64,000 bases of DNA from Maledivibacter sp. GTDB lineage: Bacteria > Bacillota > Clostridia > Peptostreptococcales > Caminicellaceae. Each line of letters starts with the position of its first letter. Within the stretch, counting starts at the first letter, position 1. Location of the stretch: assembly GCA_025210375.1 (NCBI GenBank), contig JAOASB010000012.1, positions 1-64,000 on the forward strand, read 5' to 3'. The position numbers and the translations under genes were made by a program. Shown here one piece after another: positions 15,336-24,373 of the stretch. The notes below the pieces were generated by a model. It made no database searches. It was not told the DNA's origin and saw only the letters and a program-made list of their open reading frames with translations.

Positions 15336-18300
15336 ATGAAGAGAACAAAAAAACACATAGCAAATATGCTCGTATTATGTATGATTATGAGCATGTTTGG
15401 GTTTGGTAGCTTTGGTATTTCATATGCTGAACCTGTAGCTAAAGCACCTGAAGTACCGGCGGATGGTGGAAATGATCAAACTGATGAAAATTCAATAGAT
15501 ACTGAAGTAGATGGTAAAGAGGTAATAAAAGATACCGGGGAGGAAGAGGGTTCTCCATTACAGGAAAGTGAAGAAAAGTCTGACCCAGAAGTATCTGTAC
15601 CTAAAACAACCATAGAAGAAAAGCCAAAGGTAGAGGATGAACAAAATAGTGAAAGCTTAGCAGAGCCTGAAGAAAATAGTGGAGAAGTGACAAGAGATAC
15701 TGATGGGGAAGAAAGCTCCGGATCACAGGCCAGTGAGGCAAAGCCTAATGAAGAAGCATCTGTACCAGAAGCACCTGCAGAAGAAAAGCCAGAGGGAGAT
15801 GATGAACAGCCCAATGAAAATCCAGTAGATCCAGAGGAAAATGGGGAAGAGGAGCCAAGTGAAGGCGGTGAAGAAGCTACGCCAAAGGAAACAGTTCCGG
15901 GAGTACCCACAGAAGTATCGGTGGCCGCAAGAGATAAGCAAGTGGCTGTAAGCTTTACAGCCCCTGAGGATAACGGAGGGGCAGAGATAACAGGGTATAC
16001 AGTTATATCAAGTCCAGGGGGCATAACAAAAAAAGGAGATAGCAGTCCCATAATTGTAACTGGATTGACAAATGGAACAGAATATACCTTTACGGTAAAA
16101 GCGACAAATAGTGTGGGAGATAGTAATGAGTCAGAGGCATCAGAAGCTGTAACACCTCAAGAGATTAACCCTAATGTTAGGCATGCTTTAAAAGAGGGAA
16201 ATGTATTCTTAGGTGGTAAGTATATTGAACTAGGAATTTCTCCTATGGGATACTTTGGAACAACTGTAGCTGCACCCGATGGATTTCATCCTATAGGTTA
16301 TGGTAATAGATTAGGAATGCAAGTAGATGGCGATGGTTTTGACAATGGAAAGGAATCTACAACAGGAGATTTCTTTCTTCCAGGCTCTCCAGTAGAAGGG
16401 TTTGGGCTTGGGTACAAACTAACTAAAGAAGCAGAACCATTGGTATTAAAAAATTATAACAGTGGATCACCCCAGAATGATATTAACGATATATCTATTG
16501 TTGATGGTAGTTCAGGAAATATTTTAGAGGCAATTTCTATAGGAACAACTGAAGATAAGAAGCTAAAAATCACCCAGAAAGTTTGGTTTGAAGTAAATGA
16601 TACTTTCTTTAATAACGAAGTTACTGTAGAGAATTTAAGTGATTCTACCCTTTATGATGTGAGATATACACGCTCAGTGGATCCCGACCAAGATGCTGAT
16701 AAACATAATAGGTATGATACTAAAAATTCAGTTATAAAAAATCCTCCCAAAGCTAGTACAGCAGTAGTTATTGCTAAAGGTGCAGTAACCGATGAACCTT
16801 TTATATATATGGCAAAGGACAATAGTGCAAGGGCAGCAATTGCATCTGCACCTATTTTAGATCCATATTCTAATAATCTATGGGTTGAAGACGGTGATGC
16901 ACTAATAACAGAAGAAAGTACTAATGATACAAACATACATCTCACCTTCAAAATTGGAGATATACCAGCAGGGGAAACAAAAACAGTTACAATGTATAGC
17001 AGCTTGAATCCCGATTTAGACGACGCATTAAATGATTTAGGTGTTGAAGAAAAATCTAGTAACGCAAATTTAAGTGCATTAAATATTGAGGATAAAGAAC
17101 TAACACCTAAATTTGCAAGTAATACAACCTCATATGTATTAGGCGTTGACCATAATACAAGGACCATAAAAATAACTCCAACGGTAGAAGATAAAAATGC
17201 AACAATAAAAGTCAATGGAGCAGCAGTAAACAGTGGTGATACAAGTGACGATATAAGCCTAAGCTATGGGAAGAATGTCATTCAAATAGTAGTCACAGCA
17301 CAGGATGAAACTACAACTAAAACGTATACTTTGGAGGTATCAAGAAGCAATCCTCCAAGCCATAAATCCAAGCATAAATCAAAATCCACTCCTGGGGCAA
17401 CTGTAATAGTAAATGGTGTATCTCAAACAGCAGGAACTTCAAAGGAAAATAGAGTCGATGGACTCTTAGTTGCTAAGGTTGATGTTAATGAAAAAGTTCT
17501 TAATGACAAGATAGATAGTATATTAAAAAATAAAAAATCAACTGACAGCATAGATAACCTTGTGGAAGTACCTGTAACATCAAAAAATGCCGATAAGCTT
17601 ACAGTAGAATTTACTGGAGATGTTGTAAAAAAATTAGATGATAATAAGTTTAAGCTTTCCGTTCAAGCAGATAATATAGATTATATAGTTCCTGCAAAGG
17701 AAATAGATATTGAAAATATTGCAGAGCTTCTGGACGTAAAGAAGAAGAACTTGGATGATATTAAACTAGATATTAAGATAGATAAGGTAGATGAAAAGCT
17801 TGCTAAGGAAATAATGAAAAATGCGGAGAACCAGAACTATAAAATTGTTTTTCCACCAGTTGATTTCACTATTGTAGCTAAAACATCAAAAAAAGAAGTG
17901 AAAATATCCAAGTTTTCAAATTATGTAAATAGAGTTATGGAAATACCAGGGGGTATTGATCCAAAAAAAATAACAACAGGTATTGTGTATAATAAGGATG
18001 GTACCTTCTCCCATGTGCCAACAGAAATCTTCAAGAAAAATGGTAAATACTATGCTAAATTGAATTCATTGACAAACTCTTCCTATTCTGTAATTGGGAA
18101 CCCAATAACCGTGGATTCTGTTGAAAAACATTGGTCTAAGGCTTATGTTAATGACATGGCATCAAGACTTGTAGTTAAGAATCCAGAAGACTTTGTACCC
18201 GATGCACATATTACCAGAGGAGATTTTGCAGAGTATATAACAAAGGCCCTAGGCTTATACAGAACTGGTGTAGCAGAAGAGGGTAAATTTAAGGATGTAG

Positions 18301-18662
18301 AGGTAAGGGATGGATTAGCAGACGCTATAACTATAGCCACTGAATATGGTATCATAAACGGCTATCCAGACAAAACCTTTAGACCAGATGCAGAAATTAC
18401 CAGGGAAGAAGCAATGGTAATGTATGCAAGGGCCATGGATATAGTAAAGCTTAATGAAATAGATGATAATATAATAACAATCTATCAAGATCAAGATCAA
18501 ATTTCAAAGTGGGCCTATGAATTTGTTGAAAAGACAATTGGAGCAGGTGTATTTAATGGAAGAACCAAGGATACAATTGTTCCACAGGGGACATTAACAT
18601 ATGCAGAAGCTGCTACAGCCATTAGAAACCTATTGGTAGAATCAGGCTTGATAAATGATTAG
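15336..18662 (+). CDS. SLH-domain surface protein with acidic repeats, FnIII and cadherin-like domains
   Basis: 1108 residues, starting at ATG 15336 behind AAGGAGG. The signal peptide ends near residue 31 (GISYA-EP). A very acidic Glu/Pro/Ser region (30-185) contains two similar units of about 45 residues. An FnIII domain (187-275; TGLTNGTEYTFTVKATNSVG), a large beta-type domain of unknown family (278-565), a cadherin-like beta-sandwich (575-670; NATIKVNGAAVNSGD) and a Lys/Ser/His linker follow. Then comes a further unknown region (690-925) and three C-terminal SLH domains (925-1108; HWSKAYVNDMA, GYPDKTFRPDAEITREEA, FNGRTKDTIVPQGTLTYAEA). It is exported and attached to the wall by the SLH trimer. 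SLH placement is opposite to that in the protein at 5216. Confidence 0.92.
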   Translation: MKRTKKHIANMLVLCMIMSMFGFGSFGISYAEPVAKAPEVPADGGNDQTDENSIDTEVDGKEVIKDTGEEEGSPLQESEEKSDPEVSVPKTTIEEKPKVEDEQNSESLAEPEENSGEVTRDTDGEESSGSQASEAKPNEEASVPEAPAEEKPEGDDEQPNENPVDPEENGEEEPSEGGEEATPKETVPGVPTEVSVAARDKQVAVSFTAPEDNGGAEITGYTVISSPGGITKKGDSSPIIVTGLTNGTEYTFTVKATNSVGDSNESEASEAVTPQEINPNVRHALKEGNVFLGGKYIELGISPMGYFGTTVAAPDGFHPIGYGNRLGMQVDGDGFDNGKESTTGDFFLPGSPVEGFGLGYKLTKEAEPLVLKNYNSGSPQNDINDISIVDGSSGNILEAISIGTTEDKKLKITQKVWFEVNDTFFNNEVTVENLSDSTLYDVRYTRSVDPDQDADKHNRYDTKNSVIKNPPKASTAVVIAKGAVTDEPFIYMAKDNSARAAIASAPILDPYSNNLWVEDGDALITEESTNDTNIHLTFKIGDIPAGETKTVTMYSSLNPDLDDALNDLGVEEKSSNANLSALNIEDKELTPKFASNTTSYVLGVDHNTRTIKITPTVEDKNATIKVNGAAVNSGDTSDDISLSYGKNVIQIVVTAQDETTTKTYTLEVSRSNPPSHKSKHKSKSTPGATVIVNGVSQTAGTSKENRVDGLLVAKVDVNEKVLNDKIDSILKNKKSTDSIDNLVEVPVTSKNADKLTVEFTGDVVKKLDDNKFKLSVQADNIDYIVPAKEIDIENIAELLDVKKKNLDDIKLDIKIDKVDEKLAKEIMKNAENQNYKIVFPPVDFTIVAKTSKKEVKISKFSNYVNRVMEIPGGIDPKKITTGIVYNKDGTFSHVPTEIFKKNGKYYAKLNSLTNSSYSVIGNPITVDSVEKHWSKAYVNDMASRLVVKNPEDFVPDAHITRGDFAEYITKALGLYRTGVAEEGKFKDVEVRDGLADAITIATEYGIINGYPDKTFRPDAEITREEAMVMYARAMDIVKLNEIDDNIITIYQDQDQISKWAYEFVEKTIGAGVFNGRTKDTIVPQGTLTYAEAATAIRNLLVESGLIND

Positions 18663-18677
18663 ATAATTACAAATTAA

Positions 18678-18715
18678 AAGCCTTCCAATCATTTTATGTG
18701 ATTGGGAGGTTTTTA
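18678..18715 (+). terminator. Intrinsic terminator of the SLH/FnIII gene
   Basis: CCTTCCAATCA pairs with TGATTGGGAGG (one G-U) across a short loop, followed by TTTTT. Confidence 0.85.
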
Positions 18716-18882
18716 ATTATGTGATTTTATTTATGATATATAGACACTGACAATGAAAGATTTAGATATTTTCATTAAGAAAATATTAATGAAGAAAGTA
18801 TCAAAAAAGATATTGGAGAAAAAAGGCGTATCAACGAGGTAATTAACTAGAAACATAGGTGTATAAGTAAATAGGATTCAGA

Positions 18883-18923
18883 CAATGTATAGAAGCGATA
18901 ACTCTGTCCCTAAGCTTCCGGCG
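18883..18923. repeat. Diverged copy of the 15237 hairpin repeat
   Basis: ACAATGTATAGAAGCGATAA followed by CTCTGTCCCTAAGCTTC parallels ACAATGTCTAGAAGCAGAAA and TTCCGTCCCTTAGCTTC at 15231-15267. The right arm is decayed. Confidence 0.45.
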
Positions 18924-19523
18924 GATTATGTTTTGTATAATAATTCAAGCTAAATCTATAAATAGTCATATGTAAGTTGTTTTGAAAATTAATACCTATG
19001 AAAAAATATTTTATTATAAAAGTAAAAAAATGGAATGAAAGTATAATGTTTTAAAAGTAAATAATAAATAATGTCACATATGTATATAAAAAAAATGAAA
19101 AAAATATTACAAAGAAGATATAAGTTTTACGATAATTAAATAAAAGAAGGGTGATGGTATAAAATAATATAATGGGTCGGTAAATTTCGGTATTGACATA
19201 ATAACGTAATATCAAAGGATTTACTAATTGTTACAAATATTTAAATTTATTCATAGACTCAAATCATTGAATTTTTAAACAATTTGAGATATTATAAAAA
19301 TATAGTAAATCTTTGGACAAGAATTTTTTTTTGCATGCAATTATTTGAAAAATCAATCAAATCGTACATAGTATGCCTGCCGAGAATTGCTTCTCAAAAT
19401 TGAATATTTATAAAATTCCTATAGAAAAAGTATTAGTTTAATTAAACAAAGTATAGAGAGTTCTAAGTCAATCTTAAATTATACATATTAAAATATCCAA
19501 TGTTTCTGGGGAGTTTTGATATG

Positions 19524-19585
19524 TATAAATTAAAGTTTTTGCTGGGATACCTATATAGGGATTTTAGTATAGACTTTAACTTATA
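19524..19585. repeat. 62-nt palindrome built from two head-to-head copies of a 32-bp motif
   Basis: The motif begins TATAAATTAAAGT and ends CCTATA (19524-19555, plus strand). It is followed by its inverse (19554-19585), overlapping by TATA. The inverse copy matches 39799-39830 exactly over its core (32 bases between 19552-19583 and 39801-39832). A further relative lies at 51361-51392. It may be a mobile palindromic repeat or a shared regulatory hairpin. Confidence 0.6.
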
Positions 19586-19764
19586 CAAGTACAAAATGCC
19601 TAGAACCATCGCATATTTGTCTATGTATAAATTAAGTTATACTATGAAAAAACTATATAGATGATTTAGGTTAAGATCAATAAATATTTTCTTAAATATA
19701 TTTATTGATATATAGAGAACACTATATATTAAGATTAATAGCTTAGTTTGATTAAGGGAGGTGT

Positions 19765-19836
19765 TTGACGATAACTAAGTTTCAAAATATTGGTGTTAAT
19801 AAAAAGTTTTTGACTATTTTTTTGAAGGGAGTGTAG
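19765..19836 (+). CDS. Possible leader peptide upstream of oppB (23 residues)
   Basis: AAGGGAGGTG (19754-19763) is a very strong ribosome binding site placed just before TTG 19765. It opens a 23-codon frame ending at TAG 19834-19836. The oppB start TTG 19840 lies three bases later in the same frame, and oppB's own RBS (GAAGGGAG) is inside the leader frame. The peptide (starts MTITKFQNIGV) is Phe/Lys-rich with no run of one regulatory codon, so it may serve translational coupling rather than attenuation. The start codon is weak (TTG) and spacing is short, so the call is tentative. Confidence 0.35.
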   Translation: MTITKFQNIGVNKKFLTIFLKGV

Positions 19837-19839
19837 AAT

Positions 19840-20760
19840 TTGCTTAGATTTCTTGTGAACAGATTGGTTTCTTTATTTATTACTTTATTATTAATTATTA
19901 CTGTAACCTTCTTCTTGATGCATGCAGTACCCGGTGGACCTTTTACACAAGAGAAAAAACTGCCGCCTGCAATTGAAGAGGCTTTAAGAGAAAAATATCA
20001 TTTGAATGACCCATTATGGAAACAGTACATTGACTATGTGGGTGGAGTATTGAGGTTAGATCTAGGGCCTTCACTTGTTTATGAAGGGCGAAGAGTTAAC
20101 GAATTTATAAAAGAAGGATTCCCTATTTCTGCAAGAGTAGGAACCTATTCGATTTTACTGATACTAGGTTTAGGAATACCCTTTGGAGTAATATCAGCAC
20201 TTAAACAGAATAAATGGCAGGATAATCTCGTAATGTTTGGGGCAACCCTGGGGATTACCATACCTAACTTTGTTATTGCCACGGTACTCTTATATATATT
20301 TGCACTTAAGTTAAGATGGGTACCAACCTTCGGAGTAAAGGACCCTAAGGGATGGATATTACCTGCCATAGCTTTATCGGGATATTCACTATCCTTTGTG
20401 GCTAGATTGACTCGTTCTACTATGCTGGAGGTACTTCAACAGGATTATATAAGGACGGCTAGAGCCAAAGGGCTATCTGAAGGAGTAGTTATATTTAAAC
20501 ATGCTCTTAGAAATGCAATTATACCAGTTGTATCCTATGTTGGTCCACTGATTGCAGGTATATTAACGGGTGGATTCGTAGTTGAAAGAATATTTGCATT
20601 GCCTGGTATGGGTAGATATTTTGTTATAAGTATAACAAATAGAGATTATCCTACGATCATGGGGGTTACAATTTTCTTTGCCGCATTCTTAATGATCATG
20701 ATTTTAATTGTTGATTTACTTTATGGATTGATCGACCCACGAATTAAAGTTACAGATTAA
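19840..20760 (+). CDS. oppB: Oligopeptide ABC transporter permease OppB
   Basis: 306 residues, TTG start 19840 with GAAGGGAG upstream. First of the two inner-membrane permease subunits of a peptide importer: an N-terminal TM, a periplasmic segment and five further helices in the BPD_transp_1 fold. The ABC-docking EAA loop is clear (RTARAKGLSEGVVIFKHALR) and the C-terminus DPRIKVTD is typical. It heads oppBCDF, with 18 bases before oppC. Unusually, the binding protein genes follow the operon instead of leading it. Specificity among di-, tri- and oligopeptides cannot be read from the permease. Confidence 0.95.
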   Translation: MLRFLVNRLVSLFITLLLIITVTFFLMHAVPGGPFTQEKKLPPAIEEALREKYHLNDPLWKQYIDYVGGVLRLDLGPSLVYEGRRVNEFIKEGFPISARVGTYSILLILGLGIPFGVISALKQNKWQDNLVMFGATLGITIPNFVIATVLLYIFALKLRWVPTFGVKDPKGWILPAIALSGYSLSFVARLTRSTMLEVLQQDYIRTARAKGLSEGVVIFKHALRNAIIPVVSYVGPLIAGILTGGFVVERIFALPGMGRYFVISITNRDYPTIMGVTIFFAAFLMIMILIVDLLYGLIDPRIKVTD

Positions 20761-20778
20761 GGAGGGTTTGACTGACTT

Positions 20779-21963
20779 ATGAATAAGATGAGTGATATAA
20801 ATAATATAAATTTCACCCCAGATTTATGGGAAAAAGTTCAGGGGAAAGGAAAAAAGGGTGACGAAATAAGTAGACCAAGCTTGACATATTGGCAGGACGC
20901 ATGGAGAAGACTTAAATTAAATAAGGCCTCTATGGGTGGACTATTTACAATTATCTTGCTAATCATTATAGCGTTTTTTGGACCATTAGTGTCGCCATAT
21001 ACTTACTATGATCAAGACTTGAATTTAGCAAGTATACCTAATAGATTTGAAATACATCAAGTAGATGACAGCAATTATGTTTATCTACATAAAGCATTAA
21101 GGATGTATACGGTTACAGCTAAGGGAGAAATATTAGAAAAGCTTCCTCCTGTAGAAAATAATGTAATGAAGAAATATCAGGTTTATGAAGTAAATGGTAA
21201 AAAAATCACTGTGGATTATAGTCAAAAGCCTATTCAATTAAAGGCCGAAGATGGAAATGTGATACAGCCACTAAAGAAAGTGTTTAATAAGAAGTTCTGG
21301 TTTGGTACCGATGAACTTGGTAGAGATCTATTGATAAGGGTCATTTACGGTGCCCGTATATCACTTTTAATTGGTTTCATAGCCGCAATAGTTAATTTCA
21401 CTATAGGTGTTTTATATGGAGGAACTTCAGGTTATTTAGGTGGTAGAGCAGATAATATAATGATGCGTATTGTTGATATTATCAATACTATACCTTTAGT
21501 TTTATATGTTATACTTATTATGGTGGTTATAGGTTCAGGGCTTAAGAGTATTATCATAACCCTAGGTACCATTTATTGGGTAAATATGGCCCGTATAGTA
21601 AGGGGGCAAATTTTAAGTCTCAAGGAACAGGAATTCGTTTTAGCTGCCAAAACCTTAGGAGCAGACACTTGGAGGATATTAATAAGACATCTTATACCAA
21701 ATGCAATGGGGCCTATAATTGTTACTATGACTATGATGATTCCAACAGCAATATTTACTGAGTCATTCCTTAGTTTTATAGGTCTAGGGGTATCAGCACC
21801 TATGGCTTCATGGGGAACTCTTTGTAATGATGCTTTAGGAGGATTGCGTTCTTATCCTTACTTACTGTTCTTCCCATCATTGGCTATATGTATAACTATG
21901 CTTGCATTCAACTTCTTAGGCGATGGGTTAAGAGACGCATTAGACCCACGTTTACGTAAATAG
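20779..21963 (+). CDS. oppC: Oligopeptide ABC transporter permease OppC
   Basis: 394 residues, longer than the usual 300 because of an extended external insertion between TM1 and TM2 (about residues 75-170, containing YEVNGKKITVDYSQKP), a form frequent in Firmicute OppC proteins. The insertion ends at FWFGTDELGRD, the conserved entry to the transmembrane domain. The EAA loop is LAAKTLGADTWRILIRHLIPN and the C-terminus DALDPRLRK is standard. GGAGGG precedes ATG 20779 by 11 bases. It pairs with OppB to form the pore. Confidence 0.95.
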   Translation: MNKMSDINNINFTPDLWEKVQGKGKKGDEISRPSLTYWQDAWRRLKLNKASMGGLFTIILLIIIAFFGPLVSPYTYYDQDLNLASIPNRFEIHQVDDSNYVYLHKALRMYTVTAKGEILEKLPPVENNVMKKYQVYEVNGKKITVDYSQKPIQLKAEDGNVIQPLKKVFNKKFWFGTDELGRDLLIRVIYGARISLLIGFIAAIVNFTIGVLYGGTSGYLGGRADNIMMRIVDIINTIPLVLYVILIMVVIGSGLKSIIITLGTIYWVNMARIVRGQILSLKEQEFVLAAKTLGADTWRILIRHLIPNAMGPIIVTMTMMIPTAIFTESFLSFIGLGVSAPMASWGTLCNDALGGLRSYPYLLFFPSLAICITMLAFNFLGDGLRDALDPRLRK

Positions 21964-21978
21964 GAAGGGGTGATTGTT

Positions 21979-22992
21979 TTGAAAATATTAGAAGTTAAAG
22001 ACTTGAAAACGTCGTTTTATATACATCTTGGGGAAGTACAGGCAGTTCGTGGTGTTAGCTTTTCAGTAGACAAAGGTGAGGCTATAGGTATAGTTGGAGA
22101 ATCTGGAAGTGGTAAAAGTGTCACATCCATGTCCATAATGAAGCTTTTACAATTTCCTGGGAAAATTAAAGATGGAGAAATTATCTTTAAAGGTGAAAAT
22201 ATAGTAAAAAAATCTGATAAGGAAATGATGTCAATAAGAGGGAATGAAATCGCTATGATTTTTCAAGACCCTATGACATCCCTTAATCCTGTTTTTACAA
22301 TTGGTGATCAAATAATGGAAGCCATCAGAAGGCATCAGGGCTTAAATAAAAAGGACGCTAAGGAAAAGGCTATTGATATGCTTAGACTTGTTGGGATTCC
22401 ATCACCAGAAACTAGAGTAGACAATTATCCCCATGAGTTTAGTGGAGGTATGAGACAAAGGGCGATGATAGCTATAGCTCTATCATGTCAACCGGATTTA
22501 CTTATTGCTGACGAGCCTACTACTGCACTGGATGTTACTATACAAGCCCAGATACTTGAACTCATGAAGGATTTAAAGGATAAGGTTAATACATCTATAA
22601 TTCTTATAACCCATGATTTGGGAGTTGTTGCCGATGTATGTTCTAGAATAGTCGTTATGTATGGTGGATTGATCATGGAAGAAGGAACTTCCGAAGAAAT
22701 ATTTTATGATCCAAAGCATCCTTACACAATGGGTCTTCTTAAATCAATTCCAAGACTTGATCTAGGAGAAAAACAGAGACTAATACCAATAGAAGGAACT
22801 CCTCCAGATCTTATTAAACCACCTGTAGGTTGTCCATTTGCATCAAGATGTCCTTATGCTATGAAAATCTGTAAAGAGCATCGTCCTCCATATTTTGAGG
22901 TGAGTAAGGGTCACAGGTCAATGTGCTGGCTATTGCATGAAAAAGCACCAAAGGTTGAAGTAGACACAGGTGTTAAAAGGGGGACGGCATAA
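21979..22992 (+). CDS. oppD: Oligopeptide ABC transporter ATP-binding protein OppD
   Basis: 337 residues from TTG 21979; the upstream GTG at 21970 overlaps the GGAAGGGG ribosome binding site and is less likely. Complete ATPase motifs: Walker [10 protein letters not shown]-loop [13 protein letters not shown] signature FSGGMRQR, Walker [13 protein letters not shown] and switch His in LITHDLG. The C-terminal oligopeptide-transporter extension has spaced cysteines ([18 protein letters not shown], then MCW), a motif that binds an iron-sulfur cluster in some homologues. Its stop overlaps the ATG of oppF (TAATG). Confidence 0.95.
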   Translation: MKILEVKDLKTSFYIHLGEVQAVRGVSFSVDKGEAIGIVGESGSGKSVTSMSIMKLLQFPGKIKDGEIIFKGENIVKKSDKEMMSIRGNEIAMIFQDPMTSLNPVFTIGDQIMEAIRRHQGLNKKDAKEKAIDMLRLVGIPSPETRVDNYPHEFSGGMRQRAMIAIALSCQPDLLIADEPTTALDVTIQAQILELMKDLKDKVNTSIILITHDLGVVADVCSRIVVMYGGLIMEEGTSEEIFYDPKHPYTMGLLKSIPRLDLGEKQRLIPIEGTPPDLIKPPVGCPFASRCPYAMKICKEHRPPYFEVSKGHRSMCWLLHEKAPKVEVDTGVKRGTA

Positions 22993-23990
22993 TGAGCGAA
23001 ATAAATGTGAAAAAAAATGATATTTTATTGGAAGTAAAAAACTTAAAGAAGTACTTTCCCATTAATAAAGGTCTCTTAGGAAATGATATTCAATATGTTA
23101 AAGCCGTGGATGATATAAGCTTTTATATTAGAAAAGGCGAAACCCTAGGGTTAGTTGGAGAATCGGGATGTGGTAAATCCACAACTGGTAGAACTATCAT
23201 AAGATTGTACGATCTTACTGATGGGGAAGTTATATTTGATGGAGCTGAAATAGGTAAGATACGTCAAAGTCAAATGAAACCTTTTAGGAAAAAAATGCAA
23301 ATGATATTTCAAGATCCATATGCTTCCTTGAACTCAAGGATGACGGTTTCCGATATAATTGGAGAACCATTGGATATTCATGGTCTTGCCAGTGGGAAAG
23401 AAAGACAAGAGATAATATATAACCTTCTTGACAAGGTAGGTTTGGGTAAAGATCATGCAAGTAGATATCCCCATGAGTTTAGTGGTGGACAAAGACAGCG
23501 TATTGGTATTGCAAGGGCATTAGCTGTAGAACCAGATTTTATAATATGTGATGAACCAATTTCAGCCCTTGATGTGTCAATTCAAGCTCAGGTTGTTAAT
23601 ATGCTGGAAGATTTACAAAGTGAAATGGGACTGACATATCTTTTTATCGCCCATGACCTATCAATGGTTAAGCATATTTCCGATAGAATAGGAGTTATGT
23701 ATTTAGGTAAGCTTGTTGAGGTGGCGGAAAGTAAGGAATTATATAAAAAACCTACTCATCCATATACCCAAGCCCTATTATCGGCTATTCCTATTCCCGA
23801 TCCTGATGTAACTAAAACTAAGCAGAGGGTCATATTGGAAGGTGACGTACCAAGTCCTATAAATCCTCCTTCAGGATGTAGGTTTAGAACTAGATGTAGA
23901 TATGCTATGCCTATTTGCTCAGAAGTTGAACCGGAATTGAAGGATATTGGTGGCGGACATATGTGTGCATGCCACTTGAATGATAGATAG
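22992..23990 (+). CDS. oppF: Oligopeptide ABC transporter ATP-binding protein OppF
   Basis: 332 residues, the second ATPase of the importer, translationally coupled to oppD. Motifs: Walker [24 protein letters not shown], signature [10 protein letters not shown], Walker [15 protein letters not shown] and [11 protein letters not shown]. The C-terminal extension again carries a Cys cluster ([21 protein letters not shown]). It forms a heterodimer with OppD. A weak hairpin follows, and then the first of three oppA genes. Confidence 0.95.
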   Translation: MSEINVKKNDILLEVKNLKKYFPINKGLLGNDIQYVKAVDDISFYIRKGETLGLVGESGCGKSTTGRTIIRLYDLTDGEVIFDGAEIGKIRQSQMKPFRKKMQMIFQDPYASLNSRMTVSDIIGEPLDIHGLASGKERQEIIYNLLDKVGLGKDHASRYPHEFSGGQRQRIGIARALAVEPDFIICDEPISALDVSIQAQVVNMLEDLQSEMGLTYLFIAHDLSMVKHISDRIGVMYLGKLVEVAESKELYKKPTHPYTQALLSAIPIPDPDVTKTKQRVILEGDVPSPINPPSGCRFRTRCRYAMPICSEVEPELKDIGGGHMCACHLNDR

Positions 23991-24000
23991 TATTAAATAG

Positions 24001-24026
24001 AGGGCGTGTTCTATTTGGCATGCCCT
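24001..24026 (+). terminator. Weak hairpin after oppF
   Basis: AGGGCGTG pairs with CATGCCCT (one G-U), with no real T tract. It may be a partial terminator or a processing site that separates oppBCDF from oppA messages. Confidence 0.4.
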
Positions 24027-24373
24027 TTACACCAAATCACATTAAAAAAATTAAGTATCATAAATATTGTGAATATATAAATTTATTAACATATTTAAAT
24101 TTTTCATTAAAATTATGCAGGATTTTTAATTTTTTTATAGAATTCTAACTAAATAGAGTGGAGTATATAAGTATATATTGGACTTGACCTTATTGGTCAC
24201 ATATGTGGAATAATTCCTATTAAGTTAGGAGTAAATTTTTTTGCGAAAAAAATATTCAGATTATTTCATAAGATTAATTTATGTTAATAATTTGTTTTTT
24301 AAAAAGTCAATAAGTGGTATTTATTATTTGCCACTTATATATAAAAAAAGATAGAAAATTAGGAGGGGTTACT
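24027..24373. other. AT-rich 5' region of the first oppA
   Basis: No gene. A small inverted repeat TGACC-TTAT-TGGTCA lies at 24185-24199. The oppA promoter is expected here but no consensus pair is convincing. Confidence 0.35.

Larger units (their letters stand above)
18716..19764. other. Long AT-rich intergenic region (about 1.05 kb)
   Basis: No gene with RBS and length support. It holds a diverged copy of the 15237 hairpin repeat (18883-18923) and a 62-nt perfect-looking palindrome at 19524-19585. A hairpin just before it (about 19486-19533) has arms ATACATATTAAAA and TTTTGATATGTAT. TTGACA at about 19194 is a possible -35 box, but no clear -10 follows. The oppBCDF promoter must lie here or close by. 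Confidence 0.5.

Noticed and set aside
15476-16051. A 191-codon minus-strand frame inside the SLH/FnIII gene
   Set aside because: It mirrors the Glu/Pro/Ser-rich coding strand, has Ser/Pro-rich low complexity, no ribosome binding site and no homology; a shadow of the real gene.
18746-18842. A 29-codon frame in the long intergenic region before oppB
   Set aside because: It is Lys-rich low complexity with no ribosome binding site; not supportable as a gene.
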